Source: an uncultured Clostridia bacterium (GTDB taxonomy: Bacteria > Bacillota > Clostridia > Saccharofermentanales > Saccharofermentanaceae). From it: a stretch of 64,000 nucleotides of DNA. The notes beneath the pieces were generated by a model. That model was not told where the DNA came from and searched no databases. It was given only the letters and a program-made list of their open reading frames with translations. Shown in pieces: positions 45,000 to 53,922 of this stretch; the stretch's first letter is position 1, and every line of letters starts with the position of its first letter. Where the stretch lies: the NCBI GenBank assembly GCA_946403085.1, contig CAMIYM010000001.1, positions 186,001-250,000 of the forward strand. The letters are read 5' to 3'. Made by a program: the position numbers and the translations under genes.

Positions 45000-46106
45000 A
45001 TGGAAGAAATTAAAAAATGTATGCGTCAGGTAAAAACAATTATCTCTGCTAACTGCGGAGTGATTGATACAGCCGGTAAGATTCTGGCTGCCACGAATGA
45101 GATAGGTGATGAAGAGACAGATCCTTCCTTCAGAGCAGTTGTATCTTCAGACAATCTTTTCGCTTCCACCGCCGACAGAACATATCTTAAGGTTTTCATA
45201 GGCGAACAGCTTAAATATATCCTCTATATCGAGAGCACCGATCCGGATGCCAAGATCTCTTTGCAGCTTATCGCAGAGTGGATGAAGACTTTGGTCAAGG
45301 AGAAGGGAACAGATGCGGAGAAGGCTATCTTCATCCGTAATGTACTGCTCGATAATGAGATCAGATCCGAAGTTCCTATGATCGCAAGAGGTTATAAGAT
45401 CGACTGCAACAATCCGAGACTCGTTCTCGTTGTAAGAACTACAGTCGAGCAGAGTGCAGAGGCATTTGAGATCCTGCAGAACCTCTATACAGATTCTGAT
45501 GTTGCTACTGTTATCTCCATGGATGACACCACGGCAATCGTCATTATCGACGCTCTTGAATCACAGGTAAGTGAGGAATCCAGAGACAGCTTTATCGAAG
45601 AGACTTCACAGTCTGTTCTTGCATGCCTTACATCTGAGGGATGCAAAGCTAAAGTCGCTGTCGGTTCCGTAGTAGGTTCCTTTATGGATATCAGCAAGTC
45701 CTATTCTGATGCGATGACTGCTCTCAAGGTCAGCAAGATCTTCGACGGTGAGTCAGACCTTTCCAGATATGACAAGCTCGGTCTCGGAAGATTGATCTAT
45801 CAGCTTCCTAAGCCGCTCTGCGAGATGTTCATCAGGGAAGTTTTCCCCAACGAGGCATTCAAGCAGCTTGATGAGGAAACAAGAACCACCATTGATACAT
45901 TCTTCGCGAATGACCTTAACGGTTCAGAGACTTCAAGAGAACTTTTCGTTCACAGAAACACTCTCGTGTACAGACTCGAGAAGGTGAAGACCAAGACAGG
46001 CCTTGACCTCAGGAAATTTGATGATGCGGTACTCTTTAAGATGGCCACGATGGTAAGAACTTACATCGACTATCTTAACGATACCAATGACAACAAGATC
46101 AGGTAA
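45000..46106 (+). CDS. PucR/CdaR-type transcriptional regulator
   Basis: 368 residues. N-terminal region like a sugar-diacid/PAS-type sensor (about 1-110), a GGDEF-like central region and a C-terminal PucR helix-turn-helix with ETSRELFVHRNTLVYRLEKV (about 312-332). CdaR relatives control sugar-acid or purine use. Here it is followed after five bases by ftsE, which is unusual; it may share that transcript. ATG at 45000 with GAGAGGTGG upstream. Confidence 0.85.
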   Translation: MEEIKKCMRQVKTIISANCGVIDTAGKILAATNEIGDEETDPSFRAVVSSDNLFASTADRTYLKVFIGEQLKYILYIESTDPDAKISLQLIAEWMKTLVKEKGTDAEKAIFIRNVLLDNEIRSEVPMIARGYKIDCNNPRLVLVVRTTVEQSAEAFEILQNLYTDSDVATVISMDDTTAIVIIDALESQVSEESRDSFIEETSQSVLACLTSEGCKAKVAVGSVVGSFMDISKSYSDAMTALKVSKIFDGESDLSRYDKLGLGRLIYQLPKPLCEMFIREVFPNEAFKQLDEETRTTIDTFFANDLNGSETSRELFVHRNTLVYRLEKVKTKTGLDLRKFDDAVLFKMATMVRTYIDYLNDTNDNKIR

Positions 46107-46111
46107 TTATT

Positions 46112-47560
46112 TTGATAGATTTTATAAACGTAGAGAAAACATACAGTACCGGTGTTGAAGCCTTAAAAGGCGTCGATTTCACTATAGAAGACGGTGAATT
46201 CGTATTCATAATTGGTAAATCAGGTTCAGGAAAGTCTACTCTTCTCAAGTGCATCACCTGTGAGGAAAGACCCACAAAAGGCAAAGTAACTATCGATAAT
46301 TTCGATATTTCACATATGAGCCGTGCGCTCATACCCCATCTGCGCCGTAAGATCGGAATGATCTATCAGGACTTCCGTCTTATCGAGACAAAGACAGTAG
46401 CCGAGAATGTAGCATTCGCAGGCGAGATCATCGGCGTTCCCAAGCAGAGCCTCATGAATACAGTACAGGTCTGCTTATCAGTTGTCGGACTTAAGGAAAA
46501 GGCTGACTGTTATCCGCAGGAACTTTCAGGCGGTGAGCAGCAGAGAGTTGCTATTGCAAGAGCAATGGTAAATAACCCGAGCCTTATCGTAGCAGACGAG
46601 CCTACAGGTAACCTTGACCCGGAGACTTCCGAGGCTATCATGGCGATGCTCCTTGAGATCAACAGGAACGGCGGCACTACTGTAATCATCTGCACACACG
46701 ACAGTGCAATGGTTGACCGAATGAAGCAGAGAGTTATCGAGATCGAGGATGGCCGTATTTCCAGAGACGAAAAGCGAAGCAGCTACAAGGGTGATGTCGA
46801 CCAGACACCTTATATGCCGCATCCTTCAAGAACTGCACTCTATGCAGGTGCTATTGATGCCGTAAATGCTTCAAGCGGACTCGCATTCGGTGATGATGAG
46901 GAATACAGCAACAATTACGATGATGATGATTATGCATCAAAAGTTGTATCTCCTTCTGTACCCGGCCTTGTTTTCGGAGAGACAGACAAAGAAGGCCGAG
47001 CAGGAGTTGTTCCTGTAGTTAAGCCTGCAGTATTTAATGACGATGAATCATCCGATGAGGATGAAGGTGACCAGTCAGATACTCCCGTAACTGTTGATTT
47101 TGGCGATAAAAAAGAGACTGAATCAGCAAAAGAAGAGAAAAAGCCTGAAGTAAAGCAGGAAGAAGCTAAGGCTGACAAGAAGGCTGATGAGGACGAGGCT
47201 GTTCCTGAAAAGGCAGAGATAATAGAGATCAATATTCCTGAGGATAAGATGCCTGTATCCTTTGGAGACGAGGAAAAGGCAGCTCCTGCTCCCGCTCCTG
47301 TGATCCCCAAGGAAGCTTATGAGAAGGCTCCTTCCAAAAAGAGTTTTGATCCTGACATAGCAGACGATGAAGACCTTCCTTCAGATACCGGACATAGATC
47401 CGGAGCAAGGGCTGATAAGCGCGAGCTTAAGCGCAAGGCCCGTGAGGAGAAGCTTGCCCAGAAAGAGGCAAAGCGCCAGGAGAAGCTTGATAAGAAGGTC
47501 AAGAAAACCGGTTTCAAACCGGGAAGCGATATAGATATTTTCCCGGAGGATGATGAATAA
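46112..47560 (+). CDS. ftsE: Cell division ATPase FtsE with a long acidic tail
   Basis: 482 residues, about twice the normal length. Residues 1-225 are a normal FtsE: Walker A GKSGSGKST, LSGGEQQRVAIARA, Walker B LIVADEPTGNLDPET. From about 230 to 435 the chain is Asp/Glu-rich and disordered; the last 45 residues are strongly basic (KRELKRKAREEKLAQKE). The tail may bind division partners or membrane. TTG start at 46112, RBS inside the end of the previous gene. Its stop overlaps the ftsX start. Confidence 0.93.
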   Translation: MIDFINVEKTYSTGVEALKGVDFTIEDGEFVFIIGKSGSGKSTLLKCITCEERPTKGKVTIDNFDISHMSRALIPHLRRKIGMIYQDFRLIETKTVAENVAFAGEIIGVPKQSLMNTVQVCLSVVGLKEKADCYPQELSGGEQQRVAIARAMVNNPSLIVADEPTGNLDPETSEAIMAMLLEINRNGGTTVIICTHDSAMVDRMKQRVIEIEDGRISRDEKRSSYKGDVDQTPYMPHPSRTALYAGAIDAVNASSGLAFGDDEEYSNNYDDDDYASKVVSPSVPGLVFGETDKEGRAGVVPVVKPAVFNDDESSDEDEGDQSDTPVTVDFGDKKETESAKEEKKPEVKQEEAKADKKADEDEAVPEKAEIIEINIPEDKMPVSFGDEEKAAPAPAPVIPKEAYEKAPSKKSFDPDIADDEDLPSDTGHRSGARADKRELKRKAREEKLAQKEAKRQEKLDKKVKKTGFKPGSDIDIFPEDDE

Positions 47561-48456
47561 TGACCGGCAGAGCGTTTATCAATTCTATAAGGGAAGGTTT
47601 CAGAGGCATTATCAGGCATCCGCTTGTTACCATTGCCTCCATCACTACGATCATGTTGATGCTCATCATCATGGGCGCTTTCTATATGTTCTCAGTTAAT
47701 GCAAGAAGAATTATGAGAAAGCTTTCGCAGAGACCTCCTATCGAAGTGTATATGAAGCTTCAGTGCACGGAGGAAGAAAGAAACTTCGTAGCGGAAAAGC
47801 TTAAGAATAATCCGAATGTCCTGGAATTTACAATGTCCACACCTCAGGAGAACTATGATGGATTCAAGGCAAATCTTGGTTCTTCATCATCCATCCTGGA
47901 CGATTTTGACTACAATATGTATCTTCCTTATACATTCAGCCTCAGGCTTTCAGATCCTTCTTATGCTACCGAAGTTTGTGCGGAAGTTGCCCAATATAAC
48001 GGTGTATCCAAGGTCTCCCAGGAAAGCAATGTAATGGTATTCCTTACGAAGGCTTCAAAGATCGTAAACATCACAACGGCAGTAGCTTCCGTTGTACTGT
48101 TTGTCATAGCACTTTTCATCATCTCGAACATGGTACGTATTTCCGTATACTCAAGAGCCAGTGAGATCGAGATCATGAAGTTCGTCGGTGCCACAAACAA
48201 TTACATCAGATTCCCTTATATCACAGAAGGTGCCATAGTCGGACTTTTCAGTGCTTTTACTTCATGGGGACTCACAACCGTCGTATATTATTATATTTAT
48301 CATAAGGCCATGAGCTCGATCGATCCTAACAGCTTCTATGCACTTGCAACGACCAGATCGCTCATGTGGCATTCATTGGTAATATTAGTAGTAATGGGAT
48401 TCTTGATAGGAGCCGTCGGAAGCGGCATTTCGGTACGTAAGTACGTAAAGGTATGA
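47560..48456 (+). CDS. ftsX: Cell division permease FtsX
   Basis: 298 residues with four membrane helices (about 22-42, 168-190, 215-238, 268-290) and an extracellular loop between the first two, typical of FtsX. The ASEIEIMKFVGATNNYIRFPYITEG coupling segment meets FtsE. FtsEX drives cell-wall hydrolases; the M23 protein encoded next is the likely target. Coupled to ftsE by TAATG. Confidence 0.95.
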   Translation: MTGRAFINSIREGFRGIIRHPLVTIASITTIMLMLIIMGAFYMFSVNARRIMRKLSQRPPIEVYMKLQCTEEERNFVAEKLKNNPNVLEFTMSTPQENYDGFKANLGSSSSILDDFDYNMYLPYTFSLRLSDPSYATEVCAEVAQYNGVSKVSQESNVMVFLTKASKIVNITTAVASVVLFVIALFIISNMVRISVYSRASEIEIMKFVGATNNYIRFPYITEGAIVGLFSAFTSWGLTTVVYYYIYHKAMSSIDPNSFYALATTRSLMWHSLVILVVMGFLIGAVGSGISVRKYVKV

Positions 48457-48464
48457 GGTGTAAT

Positions 48465-49790
48465 ATGGAAAACTCAGAAACATCTGTAAGACAGGTTAAG
48501 AGAAGTCACAGGATATTGAAAAGAGTTGCAATGGTATTCGTTGCAATGATCTGCTGCCTTATTGCGACAGCATCAAGTTCCTGGTTCAGTGCCAAGAATG
48601 TCGTTGCAGTCCGTGGTGTTCCTGTCCTTATTAACCCGGTATCTCAGGAAGATATCAATAATGCCAAGAAAAAGAGAGACAATGCCAAGAAGGATGCAAA
48701 GAATGCAAAGGAAAAGATCTCTCAGTTAAAGGATCAGAAAGATCAGCTTACAGGTGAGCTTTCCAAGCTCAATCAGGCAAGCGTCGATCAGAAAGCACAG
48801 TATGAGCTTATCTATTCCCAGCTTCAGGGAGCTCTTGAAGCAAAGGCTGAAGCATTGGATGAATACATTGCAGCACAGGAACATCTTGAATCTCAGCAGA
48901 AGCTCTTCACAGACAGAATTACTGTCATGTTTGAATATCAGAATAAATCCACACTGGAAGTTCTTCTTGAATCCAACAGCATCGCAGGCTTCTTCACAAA
49001 TATGGAGGTTATAACTCTCATAGCTGATTCAGATGCCCAGGCGATCGACATGCTCCAGGTAGCATTGGATGATGCTGAACTTCAGGCAAACCTCAAGCTT
49101 CAGTACGCTGACGAGATGCAGAACATTGCAGATGAGAAGAAAAAGCAGCTTGACGAACTTGATCGCCTTATCCAGACTTCTGAGAAGACACTTGAAAAAG
49201 TTGATACAGATATCGACTCCCTCGAGAAGAAGGAAGATGCGCTTGAAGCAGAAGCAAAGAGACTTGACGGTGAGATCAAGAAGCTTCAGAGTCAGTACAA
49301 CAAGCAGCAGACGATCTACAGAGGCGGATCATCCGGTACTTCCAAGTACAATGCAGGCGGAACGAAGACTACAGGCGGCGTTACTTTCCGCTGGCCCACA
49401 TACAGTGCAAGCGTATCGTCTTATTTCGGATATAGAATCCACCCTGTATATAAGACCAGGAAGTTCCACTCCGGTATTGATATCAGGGCAGGTTACGGAG
49501 ACACGATCATGGCTGCAGCTTCAGGCACAGTTATCTATGTTGAACAGCCTGTTAAGGGTCAGAACAAGGGCGGTACAGGATACGGCAACTATTGCATTAT
49601 CGATCACGGCAACGGTTTCTCTACTCTTTATGGACATGCAAGAAACATTTATGTCAAGAACGGACAGCATGTTAACCGCGGTCAGACAATAGGTGAAGTA
49701 GGAAGCACAGGTACTTCTACAGGTGCGCACCTCCACTTTGAGATCCGTATCGGCGGTGAAAGAGTCAATCCGCTTAACTATCTGCCATAA
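48465..49790 (+). CDS. EnvC-like murein hydrolase activator or M23 endopeptidase
   Basis: 441 residues. One N-terminal membrane anchor or signal (about 20-42), a long coiled coil (about 60-290), a Gly/Ser linker and a C-terminal M23 domain with zinc ligands in HSGIDIRAGYGD, and HLHFEIR. The HxH and first His/Asp are present, so it may be an active peptidase, unlike E. coli EnvC. Gene order ftsE-ftsX-M23 says it is the FtsEX partner that opens wall at the septum. ATG at 48465 has GAGGTG upstream; the one at 48453 does not. Confidence 0.92.
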   Translation: MENSETSVRQVKRSHRILKRVAMVFVAMICCLIATASSSWFSAKNVVAVRGVPVLINPVSQEDINNAKKKRDNAKKDAKNAKEKISQLKDQKDQLTGELSKLNQASVDQKAQYELIYSQLQGALEAKAEALDEYIAAQEHLESQQKLFTDRITVMFEYQNKSTLEVLLESNSIAGFFTNMEVITLIADSDAQAIDMLQVALDDAELQANLKLQYADEMQNIADEKKKQLDELDRLIQTSEKTLEKVDTDIDSLEKKEDALEAEAKRLDGEIKKLQSQYNKQQTIYRGGSSGTSKYNAGGTKTTGGVTFRWPTYSASVSSYFGYRIHPVYKTRKFHSGIDIRAGYGDTIMAAASGTVIYVEQPVKGQNKGGTGYGNYCIIDHGNGFSTLYGHARNIYVKNGQHVNRGQTIGEVGSTGTSTGAHLHFEIRIGGERVNPLNYLP

Positions 49791-49796
49791 TCATCT

Positions 49797-50540
49797 ATGG
49801 ACGACAGTTTCTACGATATTCTTGCTCTCCACTACGATGATCTTCAGATAAACGGTGATACCACTGCCTGGGGACCATACATTTACAGTCTTATTAAAGA
49901 TTATTGCAAGATAGATGATCCCTCTGTAACCGATCTTGGCTGCGGAACCGGTGTTGTAACCAATTATCTTGCTTCACAGGGGTTGGAAGTTACAGGTGTG
50001 GATCTGTCCCCCGACATGCTCTCCATTGCATCTTCAGGTGATGAGACAGGCACGGCACGCTGGATCTGCGCTGACATTACCGAATATGAGGGCCCTTCCT
50101 GCGGATGCTTTATATCGACAATGGATACTGTCGGTCATATCACAGACAAAGACAGTCTTCAGAAAATGTTCGTATCTGTAGCAGAATGTCTTGAACAAGG
50201 CGGTGTATTCATTCTCGATACCACGACAAAGACTCATTTTGAGAATTCTCTTGGTGAGAATGTCTTTTATGAAGACTACGATGACTTTACTCTTCTGTGG
50301 GTAAATCATTACGATAAGAAAGAAAAGATCAATCATGCCGAACTGACTCTTTTCGAGCTCTCAGAAGATGATCTTTACGAGAGATATGATGGTGAACTGA
50401 CTGCAAGATTCTACTCTTCTGAAGAGATAGAAGAGATGGCAGCTGCTGCAGGACTTAAGAAACTTGCCATTTTCGGTGAACTTAACAGGGAAGAGCCAGA
50501 TGAAAAAGATGAGAGGATCTTCTTCGTATTCGGTAAATAA
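49797..50540 (+). CDS. Class I SAM-dependent methyltransferase
   Basis: 247 residues. Motif I TDLGCGTGVVTNYLA (about 45-59) and the acidic residue in GVDLSPDML are standard for small-molecule methyltransferases of this fold, similar to YrrT/UbiE-like enzymes in Clostridia. Substrate unknown. It begins six bases after the M23 gene and is followed by hslO, so it rides on a mixed operon. Confidence 0.85.
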   Translation: MDDSFYDILALHYDDLQINGDTTAWGPYIYSLIKDYCKIDDPSVTDLGCGTGVVTNYLASQGLEVTGVDLSPDMLSIASSGDETGTARWICADITEYEGPSCGCFISTMDTVGHITDKDSLQKMFVSVAECLEQGGVFILDTTTKTHFENSLGENVFYEDYDDFTLLWVNHYDKKEKINHAELTLFELSEDDLYERYDGELTARFYSSEEIEEMAAAAGLKKLAIFGELNREEPDEKDERIFFVFGK

Positions 50541-50561
50541 TTTATATATTAGGAAATAACA

Positions 50562-51467
50562 ATGGCAGATAACGCATACTATGTACCGGGTGCACCCGAA
50601 GACTTAAAGAAAGACCATATCGTAAGAGCAGAAGGCCTGGGCGGTCTTGTTAAGTGTCTTTGTGTCAGTACAAGAAAAGTATGCGACACCGCGAGGATCA
50701 TGCATCAGATGACACCTGCGGCAACTGCAGCTCTCGGGCGCTTTATGACAGGCTCGCTTCTTATTTCCGAGTCGATGAAGAATGAGGCTGATACTCAGAC
50801 AACGATAATCAGGGGCGATGGTCCGCTGGAAGGCATGACCTGTGTTACTGATTTCGGATTCAAGGTAAGGGCATATCCCATGGAGCCTGTTATCCCGACC
50901 GAATACCATAAGCCCGGAAAGATCAATGTCGGAGCTGCAGTAGGAAAGGGAAGCCTTACTGTTATCAGAGATATCGGTCTTAAGGAACCCTATGTCGGTG
51001 TATCCGAGCTCGTATCAGGCGAGATCGCTGAAGATTTTGCATATTACCTTGCCAAATCCGAACAGACTAAGAGCGTAATATCACTTGGTGTGCTTCTGGA
51101 ACATGGCGAAGTAAGTGAAGCAGGCGGACTTATGGTCCAGCTTCTGCCGGGCGCCGGTGAAGATGAGATCTCTTATCTCGAAAAGAGGGCTTCAGGCTTC
51201 CCGGAAATATCATTCCTTCTTAAGGAAGGATTTACTCCTGCCCAGATCATCGACCTGTTCATGGGCGATCCTGACCTTAAGTACCTTGACGGACAGGAAG
51301 TTGAATTCAAGTGTAACTGCAGCAGGGAAAGAATGTTCTCAGGTCTTGCGGCATTAGGCAAAAAAGACCTGGAAGAGATCACAAAAGACGGCAAGCCCAT
51401 AGAGACAGTCTGCCGATTCTGCAACAGTAAATATGTATTTGAGCCTGAAGAGCTTAAAAACATATAA
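50562..51467 (+). CDS. hslO: Redox-regulated chaperone Hsp33
   Basis: 301 residues. Full-length Hsp33 with the C-terminal zinc switch CNC...CRFC (FKCNCSRERM and VCRFCNSKY). On oxidative stress these Cys form disulfides and the chaperone becomes active. It is the last gene before the S10 operon promoter; no clear terminator lies between. Confidence 0.96.
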   Translation: MADNAYYVPGAPEDLKKDHIVRAEGLGGLVKCLCVSTRKVCDTARIMHQMTPAATAALGRFMTGSLLISESMKNEADTQTTIIRGDGPLEGMTCVTDFGFKVRAYPMEPVIPTEYHKPGKINVGAAVGKGSLTVIRDIGLKEPYVGVSELVSGEIAEDFAYYLAKSEQTKSVISLGVLLEHGEVSEAGGLMVQLLPGAGEDEISYLEKRASGFPEISFLLKEGFTPAQIIDLFMGDPDLKYLDGQEVEFKCNCSRERMFSGLAALGKKDLEEITKDGKPIETVCRFCNSKYVFEPEELKNI

Positions 51468-51495
51468 AAATACAGGCAAAATTGTAAAAAAGTGC

Positions 51496-51524
51496 TTGCA
51501 AATCCCAATACATGATAGTAGAAT
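51496..51524 (+). promoter_or_regulatory. Promoter of the S10-spc ribosomal operon
   Basis: TTGCAA (51496-51501), 17 bases, TAGAAT (51519-51524), with AT-rich sequence upstream that could act as an UP element. Start of RNA is expected near 51531, giving a leader of about 320 bases. Confidence 0.78.
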
Positions 51525-51531
51525 ACCATTC

Positions 51532-51845
51532 GCACGCGTCTATTTAGGGCGTATTTTGCCCTGAAACACGAGTGATAAGGCTTTGATAACGGAGATTGCC
51601 ACGAGGTGATGCGCCAGCTGCGCGGAAGATCACGAGGTGGGGAACTTCGAAGGAGCCGAAGGCGGAGGATACGATCCGATGCCGTCTCAGGACCTCAAGT
51701 CCGGAGAGTCACAAGCAGTACGTTACTGCCCAGAGAACCAAAGTGCCGCCAGAAGGTGGTAACTGGATAGTCTGGGTTTTTGAATGGAAAGCCAAGACAC
51801 TCCCGACAGGGTTGAGAAAAAGAAATACAGCTTATAGAAGGAGGC
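51532..51845 (+). promoter_or_regulatory. Long structured leader of the S10 operon
   Basis: Several stems are visible: AGGGC/GCCCT (51547-51563), GTGAT/ATCAC enclosing GCGC/GCGC (51606-51636), GGAT-ACG-ATCC near 51670, GGAC/GTCC (51692-51704), GCAGTA/TACTGC (51716-51730), and CCCAGA/TCTGGG enclosing CCGCC/GGTGG (51730-51775). The gene density is otherwise very high here. It probably serves autogenous control, by analogy with L4 control of the E. coli S10 operon, but I cannot match it to a named RNA family. The open frame 51596-51937 across it lacks codon character and a ribosome site. Confidence 0.65.
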
Positions 51846-51852
51846 CAACAAA

Positions 51853-52170
51853 ATGGCAGCAAAGACAACAATGGTCAGAATTAAGCTCAAGGCTTATGAT
51901 CACAAGATTCTCGACGAGAGCGCAAAGCTTATCGTAGACGCACTTGCTCGTGACGATGCAAGCTTCTCCGGTCCTATCCCGCTCCCTACAGAGAAAGAGG
52001 TAGTAACGATCCTTCGTTCACCTCACGTAAATAAGGATTCTCGTGAGCAGTTCGAGCAGAGAACACACAAGAGAATCATCGACGTCTACACACCGTCTTC
52101 CCAGACGATGGATGACATTGGCAAGCTTGACATGCCTGCAGGCGTTTCTATTGAAGTAAAGATCAAATAA
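51853..52170 (+). CDS. rpsJ: 30S ribosomal protein S10
   Basis: 105 residues, complete: [22 protein letters not shown] at the start and [21 protein letters not shown] near the end are typical. S10 sits in the 30S head and also works as NusE in antitermination. First gene of the operon, behind AAGGAGG and the long leader. Confidence 0.98.
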   Translation: MAAKTTMVRIKLKAYDHKILDESAKLIVDALARDDASFSGPIPLPTEKEVVTILRSPHVNKDSREQFEQRTHKRIIDVYTPSSQTMDDIGKLDMPAGVSIEVKIK

Positions 52171-52278
52171 GAACGTTTGTGGCTTAAATCGGTATCAAGG
52201 AACGCCAAGCCCTGATCACCGAGGTCACGTTCTCGGGAAACCGTTGAACCAATAACCTAAATAGGAGGAAAGAACTTT
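52171..52278 (+). promoter_or_regulatory. Structured gap between rpsJ and rplC
   Basis: 108 bases, the longest gap in the first half of the operon. GAACGT (52171-52176) pairs with ACGTTC (52227-52232); inside, GGCTT (52181-52185) can pair with AAGCC (52207-52211) and CGGT (52190-52193) with ACCG (52218-52221). The last two cross, so they form a pseudoknot or alternative folds. A possible site for L3 or L4 feedback. Confidence 0.5.
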
Positions 52279-52905
52279 ATGACGAAATTCATCATTGGCA
52301 GAAAGTCCGGCATGACACAGTTGTTCGATGACAACGGTAACGTTATTCCGGCAACCGTTATAAGCTGCGAGCCTATGTACGTGCTCCAGAACAAGACGGT
52401 AGAGACTGACGGATACAAGGCCTGCAAAGTAGGCACAGGTTCCATCAGAGCAAAGCTTGTAAACAAGCCTGACGCAGGACAGTTCAAGAAGGCTGACGTT
52501 GAGCCTAAGAGAATTATCCGCGAGTTCACACCCGACGAGGAGTACAGCCTCGGCCAGGAGATCAAAGTTTCCGATATGTTCGCAGTCGGCGATAAGGTTG
52601 ACGTAAGCGGCGTATCCAAGGGTAAGGGATTCCAGGGCAACATCAAGCGTCACGGACAGAAGGGTGGTCCTTCAGGCCACGGCTCAATGTATCACAGAAG
52701 AGTCGGTTCCATGGGCGCTACTTCCACACCCGGTAGAGTTGTACCTGGTAAGAAGATGCCTGGACATATGGGCGCAGTTAATTGCACAGTACAGAACCTT
52801 AGCGTTGTCATGGTTGACGGCGAGAGAGGAATCCTCGTAATCAGAGGAGCTATCCCCGGTCCTAAGGGCGGCATCGTAACAGTACAGAATACTGTTAAGG
52901 CATAA
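52279..52905 (+). CDS. rplC: 50S ribosomal protein L3
   Basis: 208 residues. Starts TKFIIGRKSGMTQLFDDNG and holds the long loop GHGSMYHRRVGSMGATSTPG that reaches the peptidyl transferase centre. An early assembly protein of the 50S subunit. It follows a structured gap rather than the usual few bases after rpsJ. Confidence 0.98.
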   Translation: MTKFIIGRKSGMTQLFDDNGNVIPATVISCEPMYVLQNKTVETDGYKACKVGTGSIRAKLVNKPDAGQFKKADVEPKRIIREFTPDEEYSLGQEIKVSDMFAVGDKVDVSGVSKGKGFQGNIKRHGQKGGPSGHGSMYHRRVGSMGATSTPGRVVPGKKMPGHMGAVNCTVQNLSVVMVDGERGILVIRGAIPGPKGGIVTVQNTVKA

Positions 52906-52922
52906 GACGGAGGAACATAATA

Positions 52923-53546
52923 ATGGCTAAAATTGATGTTAAAGATTTGACAGGTGCCGTTAAGGGTTCCATCGAGCTTTCCGATGAGATTTTCGGCATC
53001 GAGCCCAACGAAGTTGCAATGTCTACAGTAGTTAGAAACCAGCTTGCAAACAGAAGACAGGGCACACAGAAGACAAAGACAAGAAGCGAAGTATCCGGCG
53101 GCGGTAAGAGACCTTACAGACAGAAGGGTACAGGTAGAGCTCGTCACGGTTCAACACGTTCCGCACAGTATGTTGGCGGCGGAATCATCTTTGGACCCAA
53201 CCCCAGATCATACAGCTACACAGTACCTAAGAAGGTTAAGAGACTTGCACTTAAGTCTGCTCTTTCTTCAAAGGTTGCTGATCAGAAGTTGATCGTTATC
53301 GAGAACATGGATCTTTCTGAAGTAAAGACAGCTACAGTTGCTAAGGCTCTTAAGGCTATCGGCGCTGGTGAGTCTTCACTCATCGTTCTTGAGGGCGTAA
53401 ACAGAAACGCAGAGCTCTCTGCAAGAAATATCAAGGATGTTAAGACAGCTTTGGTTAACACAATCAATGTTATGGACATCCTTAAGTATGACAGCTTTGT
53501 TGCTACAAAGGCTGCAGTTGAGAAGATCGAGGAGGTATACAAGTAA
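52923..53546 (+). CDS. rplD: 50S ribosomal protein L4
   Basis: 207 residues. The exit-tunnel loop KTRSEVSGGGKRPYRQKGTG is intact, where macrolide-resistance changes occur in other species. In E. coli L4 represses its own operon through the leader; here the two structured regions upstream are candidate targets. The stop overlaps the rplW ATG. Confidence 0.98.
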   Translation: MAKIDVKDLTGAVKGSIELSDEIFGIEPNEVAMSTVVRNQLANRRQGTQKTKTRSEVSGGGKRPYRQKGTGRARHGSTRSAQYVGGGIIFGPNPRSYSYTVPKKVKRLALKSALSSKVADQKLIVIENMDLSEVKTATVAKALKAIGAGESSLIVLEGVNRNAELSARNIKDVKTALVNTINVMDILKYDSFVATKAAVEKIEEVYK

Positions 53547-53899
53547 TGAAGTCCCCCTATGATGTAATCATTAAGCCCATCATCACAGAGAAGACGATGG
53601 CTAGCACAGAAGAGGGCAAGTACACTTTTGTAGTTGCACCTGACGCTGAGAAGCCTGAGATCAAGGCAGCAGCTGAGAAGCTCTTCGGTGTAAAGGTACT
53701 TTCCGTTAACGTTGCAAACTTCGACGGTAAGGTTAAGAGACTCAGAAACAAGCCCGGTAAGACAGCTGCTTACAAGAAGGCAGTAGTTACAATCGCTACA
53801 GATTCTGTTGAGGCTACATACCTCGGCAAGGGCGGCAAGGCTGTAAAGACCGGAACAAAGAACAAGACATCAATCGAAGAATTCGGTTTTGGTCAGTAA
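53546..53899 (+). CDS. rplW: 50S ribosomal protein L23
   Basis: 117 residues, longer than the usual 95-100 because of a C-terminal extension (from about residue 90, ending SIEEFGFGQ). Start DVIIKPIITEKTM and loop VKRLRNKPGKTAAYKKAVVT are typical. L23 forms the docking site for trigger factor and SRP at the tunnel exit. Coupled to rplD by a one-base overlap. Confidence 0.97.
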   Translation: MKSPYDVIIKPIITEKTMASTEEGKYTFVVAPDAEKPEIKAAAEKLFGVKVLSVNVANFDGKVKRLRNKPGKTAAYKKAVVTIATDSVEATYLGKGGKAVKTGTKNKTSIEEFGFGQ

Positions 53900-53922
53900 T
53901 GTAATCAAGGAGAGAAATTAAA

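Noticed and set aside
51600..51700. Lysine or other riboswitch in the S10 leader
   Set aside because: Short pieces such as GAGGTG and GCCGAAGGC recall riboswitch cores, but the spacing and remaining conserved parts of the lysine, glycine, cyclic-di-AMP or THF classes are not there, and control of rpsJ by such ligands would be odd.
51596..51937. Open frame of 113 codons across the S10 leader
   Set aside because: Amino-acid content is random-like, no ribosome site, and it runs into rpsJ in another frame. The leader stems explain the sequence better.
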